Positions 33,250 to 42,428 of a stretch of 64,000 nucleotides of DNA are shown in pieces (the stretch's first letter is position 1; each line of letters opens with the position of its first letter). A model generated the notes under the pieces. That model was not told the origin of the DNA. It worked only from the letters and a program-made list of their open reading frames with translations, and did not search any database. Both the position numbers and the translations under genes were made by a program. Origin of the DNA: Schnuerera sp. xch1. GTDB lineage: Bacteria > Bacillota > Clostridia > Tissierellales > Tepidimicrobiaceae. Location of the stretch: contig NZ_JAIOUP010000008.1 in NCBI RefSeq assembly GCF_019931165.1, positions 41,845-105,844 on the forward strand, given 5' to 3'.

Positions 33250-34894
33250 ATTTGAGAAGATTTTCTATCGTTTTATAAATAAGTTTTGGTACTATGTTGA
33301 AAGAATAATCTTCTTCTAATCTTTCAGTAAATTTGTGTGCATCCTTTCCAAAAGGTCCAATGTTTACTACAGGAAGATTGAGTGCTTGCATTTCTTCTAT
33401 AGGAAGAATATATTTCGTTCCAAATCCAGGCATATTGTTCTTTAATGAATCAATTGCATTGGATTCATTTGGAGCAGCTGTATAACTTAAGTCCGATATA
33501 TATGGATAGAATTTTTTCATCTTAATGTTGTATTTAGACGCTGTACTTTCGATAACGTCATTTACTACATTTAACAAATTCTTCTCCAATTCAGTTTCGC
33601 CTTTTACATGTATGTGTGGATAATATGGTGGGGAGAAGTATACAATTACTACTGGGTTCCTATCAGACCACATACTATGAACAGTTTGAACCATTTTAAG
33701 TGCATGCATTCTTTCATCTATGCTTTCATCTGATAAAAGAGCCTTGTTCAAATCATCTATTACCTTATCTACTTTATCACCCTGTTCTAATTTAACCTTG
33801 TCATATAATTCGGAATAGGATATAACTCTTGGTTTCCATGGTAGTTTTTCATAAGGGAATCCATTAGCTACACAATATTTCTTATACTCTTCATTTAAAC
33901 TGTTAATTACTCTTTGAAATGCTAAAGTAGTTCCATCAATTATCCTGTTCATCATTTCATCTGGAGCACTACTATGAGTATCAAAATTGAAATATAGATA
34001 GCTAGTCTTTGCGGTTTGAACTGAATATTCTGGTTTTAAATCCTGTTGTCTTAATGAAATAGGTGGAACTGTAACTTCACCTTCAACCTCATCGCAATAT
34101 TTAGTATTGAAATCTATTTCCTCGATTATAGCTGAAGATATGTGATTAGGGTCTAAACCTTTAAATGGATCGCCACCGTGGGCTTCAGAGCCTATCACAT
34201 AAAATGAAGGCATTAGCTTACCTACGGTTCCTACATATACGTATCTGTTAATGTCTCCTTCATATCTTGGAGCCATATAATCAGCATCTATAGCGGCTTG
34301 ATATTCAAAATTCTCCTTTTCTCTTAATTTAACTAATTCTGGAACTACAGAAAGCATTCCGCCAGAATTACCTTCCTCATCACAGACTGCAGCAAATACT
34401 ATATTTCCCTCTAAGTTTTCTACATTATTAGACAGTTCTTCAACTATGGTCATTAAAGTAGCAGTTCCACATTTCATATCAAATACGCCTCTACCAAATA
34501 GGTATTTTCCAGATTCTAAATCTTTCAAAGCATCTTCTGGAATGGAAATGCTCTTTAATCTATCTGGCAATTCTAATGGTCTAGTTGCATATTCTTTTAT
34601 ATTACCATAATCTGAAGTGCCTACAGTGTCTGTGTGCCCTATCAATAAAACAGTTTTATTATTATTTCCCTTTTGTCCTTTTACCATAGCCAATACGCTT
34701 TTTCTGTTTAAACTGTCATCTATAACATCAATATATCTTACCATTTCGGGATGTTTTTTGAAATACTTCATATTTGTAAATTTATCATAAATTTTTTTTA
34801 CTACATTGATTTCTTCTCTCGTACTAACGATGCTTGGAATTTCAGTTAACTCAATTGTGAGCTTTTTGATTTTGTCACCTAAATTTCTATACAT
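33248..34894 (-). CDS. rocB: RocB-like M20-family peptidase
   Basis: This 548-residue zinc hydrolase of the M20 family matches RocB-type proteins in length and layout. The metal motifs are visible: LLIGHTDTVGTSDYG, FGRGVFDMKCG (bridging Asp) and AVCDEEGNSGG (Glu pair), with GSEAHGGDP in the dimerisation part and FGKDAHKFTER near the end. RocB is encoded with arginine-catabolic genes in Bacillus, but its exact reaction is not established. It follows the AGCS symporter gene by about 40 bases on the same strand, so the pair probably imports and processes an amino acid or small peptide. Confidence 0.85.
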   Translation of the reverse strand: MYRNLGDKIKKLTIELTEIPSIVSTREEINVVKKIYDKFTNMKYFKKHPEMVRYIDVIDDSLNRKSVLAMVKGQKGNNNKTVLLIGHTDTVGTSDYGNIKEYATRPLELPDRLKSISIPEDALKDLESGKYLFGRGVFDMKCGTATLMTIVEELSNNVENLEGNIVFAAVCDEEGNSGGMLSVVPELVKLREKENFEYQAAIDADYMAPRYEGDINRYVYVGTVGKLMPSFYVIGSEAHGGDPFKGLDPNHISSAIIEEIDFNTKYCDEVEGEVTVPPISLRQQDLKPEYSVQTAKTSYLYFNFDTHSSAPDEMMNRIIDGTTLAFQRVINSLNEEYKKYCVANGFPYEKLPWKPRVISYSELYDKVKLEQGDKVDKVIDDLNKALLSDESIDERMHALKMVQTVHSMWSDRNPVVIVYFSPPYYPHIHVKGETELEKNLLNVVNDVIESTASKYNIKMKKFYPYISDLSYTAAPNESNAIDSLKNNMPGFGTKYILPIEEMQALNLPVVNIGPFGKDAHKFTERLEEDYSFNIVPKLIYKTIENLLK

Positions 34895-34934
34895 CTTATC
34901 TCCTCCAAGATGATTATATTATTATAAGTCAATA

Positions 34935-36317
34935 TTAATTTCTAACTCTAGTTTTGTTATAGTATTTAGGGTTATTGAAGAATTCATTCTTTAAGTCTTT
35001 AACTTCATTGCTTAATAACAATAATCCTATCATATTAGGAATAATTACTAAGCCTAACAATAGGTCTAAGAATTGATACAAGAATTCAATTCCTCCATAA
35101 GCTCCTAAGAATATGGCAGCTAAATAAATGACACGCATTACCTTTGAAAATTTAGTGCCAAATAGATATTCTGCTTGTTTCTCACCATAATATATTATAA
35201 CGATAACAGTGGAAAGTACAAACAAAGTTATACTTATGGTCACAATTATACCTCCTAGTCCATCTCCTAATAATGTCTGAAATGCCAGAGAAGGCATACT
35301 TGCAGCTTGATCAGCAGGAACTATTTGGTATATTCCTGTAACTATTACTATCAATGCGGTTGCAGTACAGACTATCAAAGTATCTACTACATTTTCAAAT
35401 ATACCCCATAAAGCTTGACGCATTGGATGATCAGTAACTGCTGAAGCATGAGCTATAGGAGCTGTACCCATTCCCGATTCGTTAGAATATACCCCTCTAG
35501 CAGTACCCCATCTTATAGCTTGAGCTATTCCTGCACCGGCGAATCCACCTACGGCAGCCATTGGAGTGAAAGCGTGTTTAAATATAAGACCAATGGCATT
35601 TGGCAATTCTGAAATGTTTATAATAATTATTGTTAATGAACCTATTATATATAGTAATGCCATAAAGGGCACTAATTTTTCTGTAACCTTTCCAATTCTT
35701 TTTATTCCACCAAATACTACTATGCCTACTATTAGTACAAGAACTAAACCACTAGCCCAATTGGGAATATTGATGGTTCCAGCTGTTTGTACTACTGAAA
35801 CAGTTTGAGCAGCAATAGAGGGAGCAATTTCAATCATTAAAAAGAAAGAGAACATGAAACCTAGTACTTTGCCCAATGTTCCTTGAATTCCTTTCTTTAA
35901 ATAGTACATAGGACCCCCTACATACTCATCTTCTTCATTCTTCTCTCTATATTTGATACTTAATATAATTTCTGAAATTTTGGCTCCGGCACCTATTAAA
36001 GCTATAATCCACATCCAAAATACAGCTCCGGCGCCACCAAATGCTATAGCCACTGGCACGCCAACTATATTGGAAGCACCAATAGTTGAGGCTAAAGCTG
36101 ATGTCGCAGCTTGAAAGGCAGTTATTGTTCCTTCTCCGTCTTCAGATTTTTTGAACATTTTACCAAATGTTTCTTTCATAGCAAATGGAAAATATTTAAA
36201 TTGAACAAATCCAAGTTTAACAGTCAAGAAAAGGCTTCCACCAACCAAGATGATTAGCATCGGGATTCCCCACAGCCAATTGGAAAAACCAATTAGAATA
36301 TCAGTAATTGTTTGCAT
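34935..36317 (-). CDS. AGCS-family sodium/amino acid symporter
   Basis: This 460-residue membrane transporter belongs to the alanine or glycine:cation symporter family. It has about ten hydrophobic segments and the family signatures FQAATSALASTIGASNIVGV, GGPMYYLKKG and RGVYSNESGMGTAPIAHA. It brings a small neutral amino acid in with sodium. It is the first gene of a two-gene unit with rocB. The ATG follows TAGGAGG. The substrate cannot be told from sequence. Confidence 0.93.
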   Translation of the reverse strand: MQTITDILIGFSNWLWGIPMLIILVGGSLFLTVKLGFVQFKYFPFAMKETFGKMFKKSEDGEGTITAFQAATSALASTIGASNIVGVPVAIAFGGAGAVFWMWIIALIGAGAKISEIILSIKYREKNEEDEYVGGPMYYLKKGIQGTLGKVLGFMFSFFLMIEIAPSIAAQTVSVVQTAGTINIPNWASGLVLVLIVGIVVFGGIKRIGKVTEKLVPFMALLYIIGSLTIIIINISELPNAIGLIFKHAFTPMAAVGGFAGAGIAQAIRWGTARGVYSNESGMGTAPIAHASAVTDHPMRQALWGIFENVVDTLIVCTATALIVIVTGIYQIVPADQAASMPSLAFQTLLGDGLGGIIVTISITLFVLSTVIVIIYYGEKQAEYLFGTKFSKVMRVIYLAAIFLGAYGGIEFLYQFLDLLLGLVIIPNMIGLLLLSNEVKDLKNEFFNNPKYYNKTRVRN

Positions 36318-36654
36318 AAAGTTTCCTCCTAATTTTTTAAATTAGTGATTTAAACTTAGTAGAATAAATCTTAAGTTCCCTCCCTTCTGTAATTATTAAT
36401 TGTTTTAATTATTTGTAAATAAAAAACGGGATAAAGGAAATATGATTTGCATTTCCTGTTTCGAGTTGGAATATTAGCTTTTTAAATTTGTATGCTATGA
36501 ATATCCACTTTATACTTTGAAATTTATTTTAATACTTTATCTGTTTATTTTTATTTATTCTTTAAAAAATTATTTTTAATTTTTTAATAAGATATATAGA
36601 AATATATTTATTTTCATAATATCATTGCTTGCTAAATATATCAACAGAATTTTA

Positions 36655-36669
36655 AACATTCTGAAAATA
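36655..36669. promoter_or_regulatory. CodY-box-like site before the M20 peptidase gene
   Basis: AACATTCTGAAAATA matches the CodY consensus AATTTTCWGAAAATT with three mismatches and overlaps the -35 box CTGAAA (36661-36666) of a promoter whose TATAAT is at 36684-36689. This would fit nutritional control of peptidase/amino acid genes. In such AT-rich DNA the match could be chance. The rest of 36318-36650 is AT-rich with no gene seen. Confidence 0.3.
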
Positions 36670-36689
36670 ATTAATTTTTATGATATAAT
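36661..36689 (+). promoter_or_regulatory. Promoter of the M20 peptidase gene
   Basis: CTGAAA and TATAAT are 17 bases apart, with the TTG start 31 bases further on. Confidence 0.5.
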
Positions 36690-36719
36690 TTGTATTAAAT
36701 TATTATTGGGGGGATTGTT

Positions 36720-37910
36720 TTGAAAAATGTTCGGAAAAATATAATCAAGCTATTATCTGATTTAGTTAAAATTTACAGTCCTTATTTTGAAGAAGAACAA
36801 ATAATGAAATTCACTTATAATTGGCTAAAAGAAAAGAATATTTCGTGTGAGTATCATAGGTATAGTGAAGATAGAATTACAAAATTTCAAGGAACAAATG
36901 TAGTAGGGAATATAAAAGGAAAAGAAGGAGGACTTAAAATATTACTTAATGGACATCTAGATACGGTTACTTTAAGTCAAGGTTGGACAAAGGATCCTAT
37001 GAAAGCAATTATAGAAGGTGATAAGCTATATGGTTTAGGAGCTTTAGACATGAAAGGTGGTTCGGCAGCAATAATGATTGCTTTGGAAGCTTTCCAACGA
37101 AATGTAAAAGATTTTAAAGGCGAAGTAGTCTATACTTTAGTTTCTGATGAAGAGGGACCTTATGGATTAGGGACAGATGCTATTATTTTAGATGGAATAA
37201 CAGATGGAATTGATTTTTCAATTGTGACTGAACCTAGCAGTGGATTTGCAGATATTGAATTTCCATGTCTGTGCTTAGGAGCTAGAGGTGGATATAATTA
37301 CAAGGTAAATTTTTACGGTAAATCTAGTCATGCCGCAGCACCAGAATTGGGAATGGATGCTATTTTAGATGGAGCTAAATTGATTTGTGAACTTGAGAAG
37401 ATTGAATTAAAAGAAGATCCTCAATTAGGTAAAGGATCCTTAGTAGTTATTGAAACTTCAGGGGGTGGTCAAGCGTGTAGTGTAGCAGAACAATCAAGTT
37501 TTACGGTATTTAGACATGTAGTTAGGGGAGAAGATAAAGAATTTTTAATCAATGAGGTCAAAGAGGCAGCAAAAAAAGCTGGTATTAAAGGTGAATATAA
37601 AATGGAATTTAGAGAAGCTCCTCACGATGGAGTAGATGGATTTAAACCTTTTACAATAGAAGAGGATAACATATTTGCAAAAGAATTTCTAGAAGTTATT
37701 AAGAAAGTAACTGGTACATGTGGAAATATAGCCTATTTTTCAAGTGTGGGAGATTTTAATTATTTGGGAACTAGAACTGGTGCTCCTGTATTTATTTTTG
37801 GTCCTTATGGGAAAAATTATCACTCCTCTGATGAATGGGTTTCTATAGATAGTTTAGTTAAAACTTCTCAGGTTATTTATGATTTACTAGTAAAATTATT
37901 AAAAGTATAA
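36720..37910 (+). CDS. M20-family metallopeptidase/deacylase
   Basis: This 396-residue zinc hydrolase is in the ArgE/DapE/carboxypeptidase group. It has the metal motifs LLNGHLDTV, LGALDMKGGSAA and TLVSDEEGPYG, the dimerisation-domain motif GKSSHAAAPELG and the final FGPYGKNYHSSDEW histidine. The start is TTG at 36720, eight bases after GGGGGG. It is divergent from the symporter-rocB pair across a 400-base gap, hinting at joint use of peptides or acylated amino acids. The exact substrate is unknown. YgeY-type hydrolases were considered, but the sequence gives no firm reason to choose that name. Confidence 0.85.
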   Translation: MKNVRKNIIKLLSDLVKIYSPYFEEEQIMKFTYNWLKEKNISCEYHRYSEDRITKFQGTNVVGNIKGKEGGLKILLNGHLDTVTLSQGWTKDPMKAIIEGDKLYGLGALDMKGGSAAIMIALEAFQRNVKDFKGEVVYTLVSDEEGPYGLGTDAIILDGITDGIDFSIVTEPSSGFADIEFPCLCLGARGGYNYKVNFYGKSSHAAAPELGMDAILDGAKLICELEKIELKEDPQLGKGSLVVIETSGGGQACSVAEQSSFTVFRHVVRGEDKEFLINEVKEAAKKAGIKGEYKMEFREAPHDGVDGFKPFTIEEDNIFAKEFLEVIKKVTGTCGNIAYFSSVGDFNYLGTRTGAPVFIFGPYGKNYHSSDEWVSIDSLVKTSQVIYDLLVKLLKV

Positions 37911-37915
37911 GTTAT

Positions 37916-37959
37916 AAAAAAAGCTATTATTGGTAAGCTAAGACAATAATAGCTTTTTT
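37916..37959 (+). terminator. Terminator after the M20 peptidase gene
   Basis: AAAAAGCTATTATTG pairs with CAATAATAGCTTTTT around an 11-base loop. Confidence 0.85.
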
Positions 37960-38037
37960 CATTTTACTGCATAAATTTTATATTATTACAAAAAATATAG
38001 AAACCCAACAATTATGAATTGTGGAAGGAGGATATCA

Positions 38038-38766
38038 GTGGATAAATTAAAGAAGCATAAGAAGTTTATCATTATGACAATGGTCTTAGCTTCAGTTTTC
38101 TCAAGTATACTTTTATTTTACGAACCAATATATTATTTAGGTAAAGCAGGGTTTGACAAGTCCATTGCCCCTAGACTTCTTTATTGGGGATCTCAAGGGG
38201 AAGATGTAAAAAATGTTCAATGGCAACTTGTGAAATGGAAATATTTAATTGGAGATGTAGATGGCATATTTGGGCCAGATACATATAGAGCAGTGCGAAG
38301 GTTTCAACAAAAAAATGGATTAAAGGTAGATGGAGTAGTGGGACCAGATACAGCTGCTGCATTGGGGATATCTTTAAGTGAAGCTACACCAGCTTCTGCT
38401 CAAGGTGTGAATAGACAAGGAGATGAATATCTATTAGCTAGAGCTATACACGGTGAAGCAAGAGGAGAGCCATATATTGGAAAGGTAGCAGTAGGTGCAG
38501 TAATATTGAACAGAGTTAGGAATCCGAATTTCCCCAATACAATAGCAGGAGTAATTTATCAACCATTGGCCTTTACAGCAGTGGCAGATGGACAGATAAA
38601 TTTGACACCTGGTAAGGATTCAATAAAAGCTGCTAGGGATGCGCTAAATGGTTGGGATCCAACATATGGCAGTCTCTATTACTGGAACCCAGCTACTGCG
38701 ACTAGTAAATGGATTTGGTCTAGAAAAGTAACACTTAAAATTGGTAAACACTGGTTTGGACTATAG
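38038..38766 (+). CDS. sleB: Spore cortex-lytic enzyme SleB
   Basis: This 242-residue exported lytic transglycosylase degrades the spore cortex at germination. It has an N-terminal hydrophobic segment (about 10-28), a peptidoglycan-binding domain (about 45-110, GSQGEDVKNVQWQLVKW and GIFGPDTYRAVRRFQQKNG) and a Hydrolase_2 catalytic domain (about 130-242) with the glutamate of AIHGEARGEP. The frame opens at 38014, but the GGAAGGAGG site fits the GTG at 38038. The ypeB gene follows 11 bases later, the usual sleB-ypeB pair. Confidence 0.94.
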   Translation: MDKLKKHKKFIIMTMVLASVFSSILLFYEPIYYLGKAGFDKSIAPRLLYWGSQGEDVKNVQWQLVKWKYLIGDVDGIFGPDTYRAVRRFQQKNGLKVDGVVGPDTAAALGISLSEATPASAQGVNRQGDEYLLARAIHGEARGEPYIGKVAVGAVILNRVRNPNFPNTIAGVIYQPLAFTAVADGQINLTPGKDSIKAARDALNGWDPTYGSLYYWNPATATSKWIWSRKVTLKIGKHWFGL

Positions 38767-38777
38767 GAGGTGATAGA

Positions 38778-40145
38778 ATGGATAGAAAAAGATGGTGGAT
38801 TGCACCAAGTATATTAGGATTAGCTCTTATATTATCCTTGGCATGGGCATATTCTGAGTACCAGACGAGGCAAGAGTTGGGAGTAGCCTTGGAAAATCAT
38901 TATCAAAGACTATTCTTTGACGTAAAAAAACACGTAGAAAATGTTCAAGTAAACCTATCAAAGGCTATGCTATCTAATTCAAGAGAACAAAACGTATTAT
39001 TATTATCGCAGATAATGAATGAGGCATATTTTGCTCAGGATAAGCTGGCACAAATGCCCATAACTCATGCTAATACCGCTAATACAGAAAAATTTTTAAA
39101 TCAAGCAGCAGATTATAGTTATAATTTAATCCAAACTCATTTAGATGGGCAGCCTCTAACTAATGAACAAAGAGCATCCTTAGCAAATCTTAAGCAGAAC
39201 TCTGCTAAATTTAATGAAGAATTAGCAAATCTTCAATCCGAATTAGCAAATCAAGATTTTACAATACGTTCGCTTGTTAAGGAACAAACTGAGGAAGTTG
39301 AAGAAGGAAACAAAAATATATTTCAAGCTACTTTAACAAGTATTGAAGACAATATGGCTAAAACTCCTGAGTTAATATATGACGGGCCGTTTGCAGATCA
39401 GATGATAGATAGAGAACCATTAGGATTAGATGATAAAGACGTATCTGTAGAAGAAGCAAAAAAAATAGCTAGAGAATTCTTTGGGAATGACAGAGTAGAA
39501 AAAGTGACCTCTTTTGAAGATGGAGAAAATGTAACAGAAGTCGTCATACCATCTTATACATTTAGTTTGAAACAAAATGATACTTCTAGAGAACTATCTG
39601 CATACATAGGAGTATCTAGAAAAGGTGGCCATGTAATTTGGATGAATAATCCTAGACCTATAAATGAACAGGAGATATCCATAGAAGAAGCTCAAAATAG
39701 AGCACTAAGCTATCTTTCTGAAAAAGGATTTGACAACATGGAGCCAAATTATTATCAAAAATATGATGGTGGCGTATTGATTAATTTTGTAAATAAAGTA
39801 GAGAATGTAACAATATATCCAGACTTGATAAAGGTTAAGGTAGCTTTAGATAATGGTGAAATAGTTGGTTTTGATGCAGCACAATATTATCTAAACAATC
39901 ATGAAAGAGATATTCAACAACCTCAATTATCAGTAGATGAAGCAAGAGAAAAGATAAGAACAGACTTTGAAATAAATTCCACTAGACTTGCTATGATTCC
40001 TAAGGGAAAAGACGAGGTCCTATGCTATGAATTTAAAGGAGATTATAGAGGCGAGGATTTCATAGTATATATCAACGCTCTTAATGGTAAGGAAGAAGAT
40101 GTACTACAATTGATTCATAATGAAAATGGTACATTAACATTTTAA
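38778..40145 (+). CDS. ypeB: Germination protein YpeB
   Basis: This 455-residue partner of SleB is needed for SleB to be placed and kept in the spore. It has an N-terminal membrane segment (about 7-25), a long helical part (to about 200) and PepSY-type repeats in the C-terminal half (SVEEAKKIAREFFG, SIEEAQNRALSYLSEKGF, SVDEAREKIRTDFE). The length is close to the family norm. The ATG follows AGGAGGTG. A strong terminator closes the pair. Confidence 0.95.
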   Translation: MDRKRWWIAPSILGLALILSLAWAYSEYQTRQELGVALENHYQRLFFDVKKHVENVQVNLSKAMLSNSREQNVLLLSQIMNEAYFAQDKLAQMPITHANTANTEKFLNQAADYSYNLIQTHLDGQPLTNEQRASLANLKQNSAKFNEELANLQSELANQDFTIRSLVKEQTEEVEEGNKNIFQATLTSIEDNMAKTPELIYDGPFADQMIDREPLGLDDKDVSVEEAKKIAREFFGNDRVEKVTSFEDGENVTEVVIPSYTFSLKQNDTSRELSAYIGVSRKGGHVIWMNNPRPINEQEISIEEAQNRALSYLSEKGFDNMEPNYYQKYDGGVLINFVNKVENVTIYPDLIKVKVALDNGEIVGFDAAQYYLNNHERDIQQPQLSVDEAREKIRTDFEINSTRLAMIPKGKDEVLCYEFKGDYRGEDFIVYINALNGKEEDVLQLIHNENGTLTF

Positions 40146-40177
40146 AAATTTCCCCTTTATAAAGGGGAAATTTTTTT
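40144..40177 (+). terminator. Terminator after ypeB
   Basis: AAATTTCCCCTTTATAAAGGGGAAATTT is a perfect dyad, followed by a T-run. Confidence 0.88.
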
Positions 40178-40225
40178 AATTTCTATTCTCCACTAATTAT
40201 GGATGGAATCATGGGTTTAATAATT

Positions 40226-40253
40226 TAATATTACCGATATATCGGTAATATTA
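40226..40253. promoter_or_regulatory. 28-bp perfect palindrome upstream of the second mannoside operon
   Basis: The two 14-base arms meet at the centre ACCGATA|TATCGGT without a spacer or T-run, so it is a protein-binding dyad rather than a terminator. It lies just upstream of a TATAAT at 40281-40286 and the first gene of the operon, the place expected of an activator site. The PRD regulator at 45105 is the obvious candidate; nothing like it was found at the first mannoside locus. Confidence 0.5.
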
Positions 40254-40330
40254 TCATATATAAAACGATTTCCTAAATGTTATAATAATTTTAGAAATTA
40301 TCATAGTTAAATTAGTTAAGGAGAATGACA

Positions 40331-40774
40331 TTGAAAACATTTAAAAAAGAGTATGTATTGCTTAATGTAGATATAAGTACGAGAGAGGAAGCTATAGCTT
40401 TTATTGCTACTAAGGCTAGTGAACTAGACATATCCAATGATAGAGATAAAACAGAACTAGATTTATGGGATAGGGAAAGGGAGTACAATACTGCTATCGG
40501 TGATATGATAGCAATACCCCATACAAAATCCCCTTCAATCAATTTTCCAGTAGTATTGATTATAAAACCAAAAGATATCATTGATTGGTATGGGGAGAAT
40601 GTTAATCTTATAATTTCCTTCCTATCTCCAAAGAAAAATACTAATAATATACATCTAACTATGCTATCAAAAATATCAAGAAAGCTTGTCAATGAAGAGT
40701 TCAAAACTACTCTAAGCGAGTCGAATGATATTGATTTGATATATGAGATGATTATGGGAGCATTAAATTCTTAA
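40331..40774 (+). CDS. PTS EIIA, fructose family (second locus)
   Basis: This is a stand-alone EIIA of about 147 residues with its phosphorylated histidine in DMIAIPHTKSP (H64). It is clearly divergent from the EIIA of the first locus (2797). The frame opens at an ATG (40325) too close to AAGGAG; a TTG at 40331 has proper spacing and is preferred. It starts the run EIIA-EIIB-EIIC-mngB-regulator. The sugar is probably an alpha-mannosyl compound, from the GH38 gene downstream. Confidence 0.88.
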   Translation: MKTFKKEYVLLNVDISTREEAIAFIATKASELDISNDRDKTELDLWDREREYNTAIGDMIAIPHTKSPSINFPVVLIIKPKDIIDWYGENVNLIISFLSPKKNTNNIHLTMLSKISRKLVNEEFKTTLSESNDIDLIYEMIMGALNS

Positions 40775-40789
40775 AAAGGAGGAGAGAAA

Positions 40790-41110
40790 ATGGGGAAAAA
40801 ATTCATTGGACTATGTGCCTGTACAATGGGTCTTGCTCATACTTTTATGGCAGCAGAAGCATTGGAACAAGCAGCAAAAGAAAAAGGTTATGATGTAAAG
40901 ATTGAAACACAAGGAACAGACGGTATAAAAAACAAACTTACACCTCAAGATATTGAAGAAGCCGATATTATACTCCATGCAGTAGCTGTAACACCTGAAG
41001 GGATGGACAGATTTGAAGGATATGAAATTTATGAAGTGGGATTACAAGATGCAATTAAGAATTCAAAGGGAATTATAGAAGAGATAGAAGAAGATTTAGG
41101 TATTAAATAA
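40790..41110 (+). CDS. PTS EIIB, fructose family (second locus)
   Basis: This 106-residue EIIB has the motif LCACTMGLAHTFMAAEAL. Compared with the usual ACPTGIAHT, the proline after the active cysteine (C11) is replaced by threonine and the next position by methionine, while the rest of the fold is standard. An extra cysteine lies at position 9. It starts 15 bases after EIIA, behind AAGGAGGAG. Confidence 0.9.
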   Translation: MGKKFIGLCACTMGLAHTFMAAEALEQAAKEKGYDVKIETQGTDGIKNKLTPQDIEEADIILHAVAVTPEGMDRFEGYEIYEVGLQDAIKNSKGIIEEIEEDLGIK

Positions 41111-41128
41111 AATAGGGGGAGATTTTGT

Positions 41129-42370
41129 ATGACAATTAAAAAAAGAGTTGTAGGTTCATCAAACGATAAGCCCATAACTCGGGGAAACAAGAATACTCAA
41201 ACTCCAAAAAACGGTAAACAGTCTATTTGGACAGAAGTAAGCCGTCATATAATGACTGGGATATCCTACATGATACCGGTATTAATCATGGGTGGTCTAA
41301 TTGGTGCATTTTCCCAAATTATACCTTATGTTATTTTAGGGATAGACCCGTCTTTATCCATTACAGATGCATTGGCTACAGGAGAATTTGTCGGATTTAA
41401 TGAAACATTATTAAAATTAGCGGATATAATGTCATCTTTTGGATTTACATTATTTGGGTTTGCTATACCTATCTTTGCAGCATATACAGCTAACTCAATT
41501 GGTGGTAAAACCGCTCTTATTTCAGGGTTTATAGGAGGTTATGTGGCAAATAATCCAATTGGAAGATTGGAAATAGTTGATGGAGCATGGCAGTCAGTAC
41601 CACCAGTTCCTTCAGGATTTTTAGGCGGCATCATTATAGCTTTTGCAGTTGGATATTTTGTTAAATGGTTGAATGAAAAAATACAAGTATCTCATAACTG
41701 GTTGGCATTTAAGTCTACATTCTTGATTCCACTATTAGCAGCGTTATTTACTTTAATAGCAATGATATATATAGTAACTCCAATTGGTGGCGCTTTAAAT
41801 AATGGTATCAAAAGTGTGCTTGAATCGGCAGGGAAAACAGGTGAAATGGTCTATGCAGTAATACTTTCTGCTACAACTGCCTTCGATTTGGGTGGGCCTG
41901 TAAACAAAGCAGCAGGATTTGTAGCAACTGCATTTACAATAGAAAAGACTTTGCCTATAACTGCAAGGGTATTAGCAATAGTTACTCCTTCTATAGGTCT
42001 TGGGCTAAGCACTATTATCGATAGGAAATTAGTTGGCAGAAGGGTATATGATAAGCAATTTTATCAAGCAGGGAAAACATCTATATTTCTAGCATTTATG
42101 GGGATATCAGAAGGTGCCATACCATTTGCATTAGAAAGACCTGGATTCGTGATTCCACTATATGTTATCTGTTCAGTAATAGGTTCTACTACAGCAGTTA
42201 TTTTGGGAGCAGTACAATGGTTCCCTGAGTCAGCAATATGGGCTTGGCCATTAATTGATGGCATAATTCCATACATTATAGGGCTTGCTATCGGTTCAAT
42301 CCTAATTGCCGTAATCAATGTATTCTATAGAAATAGACTAATAGAAAAAGGGAAATTACAAGTCTTTTAA
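41129..42370 (+). CDS. PTS EIIC, fructose family permease (second locus)
   Basis: This 413-residue permease has about nine membrane segments. Signature strings are IMTGISYMIPVLIMGGLIG, TAFDLGGPVNKAAGF and GISEGAIPFALERPG. The first 40 residues are basic and polar, an extension not seen in the EIIC at 3355. It works with the EIIA and EIIB just upstream. The layout equals E. coli MngA cut into three separate proteins. Confidence 0.9.
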   Translation: MTIKKRVVGSSNDKPITRGNKNTQTPKNGKQSIWTEVSRHIMTGISYMIPVLIMGGLIGAFSQIIPYVILGIDPSLSITDALATGEFVGFNETLLKLADIMSSFGFTLFGFAIPIFAAYTANSIGGKTALISGFIGGYVANNPIGRLEIVDGAWQSVPPVPSGFLGGIIIAFAVGYFVKWLNEKIQVSHNWLAFKSTFLIPLLAALFTLIAMIYIVTPIGGALNNGIKSVLESAGKTGEMVYAVILSATTAFDLGGPVNKAAGFVATAFTIEKTLPITARVLAIVTPSIGLGLSTIIDRKLVGRRVYDKQFYQAGKTSIFLAFMGISEGAIPFALERPGFVIPLYVICSVIGSTTAVILGAVQWFPESAIWAWPLIDGIIPYIIGLAIGSILIAVINVFYRNRLIEKGKLQVF

Positions 42371-42428
42371 TAAAATATAAATCAAGGGGCCATGTTGGGT
42401 CCCTTTTCTTTTAAAAAAGGAGGAAAAG

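Noticed and set aside
36720..37910. YgeY selenium-metabolism hydrolase
   Set aside because: The sequence supports only a general M20 hydrolase, and no selenium-dependent hydroxylase genes are adjacent.
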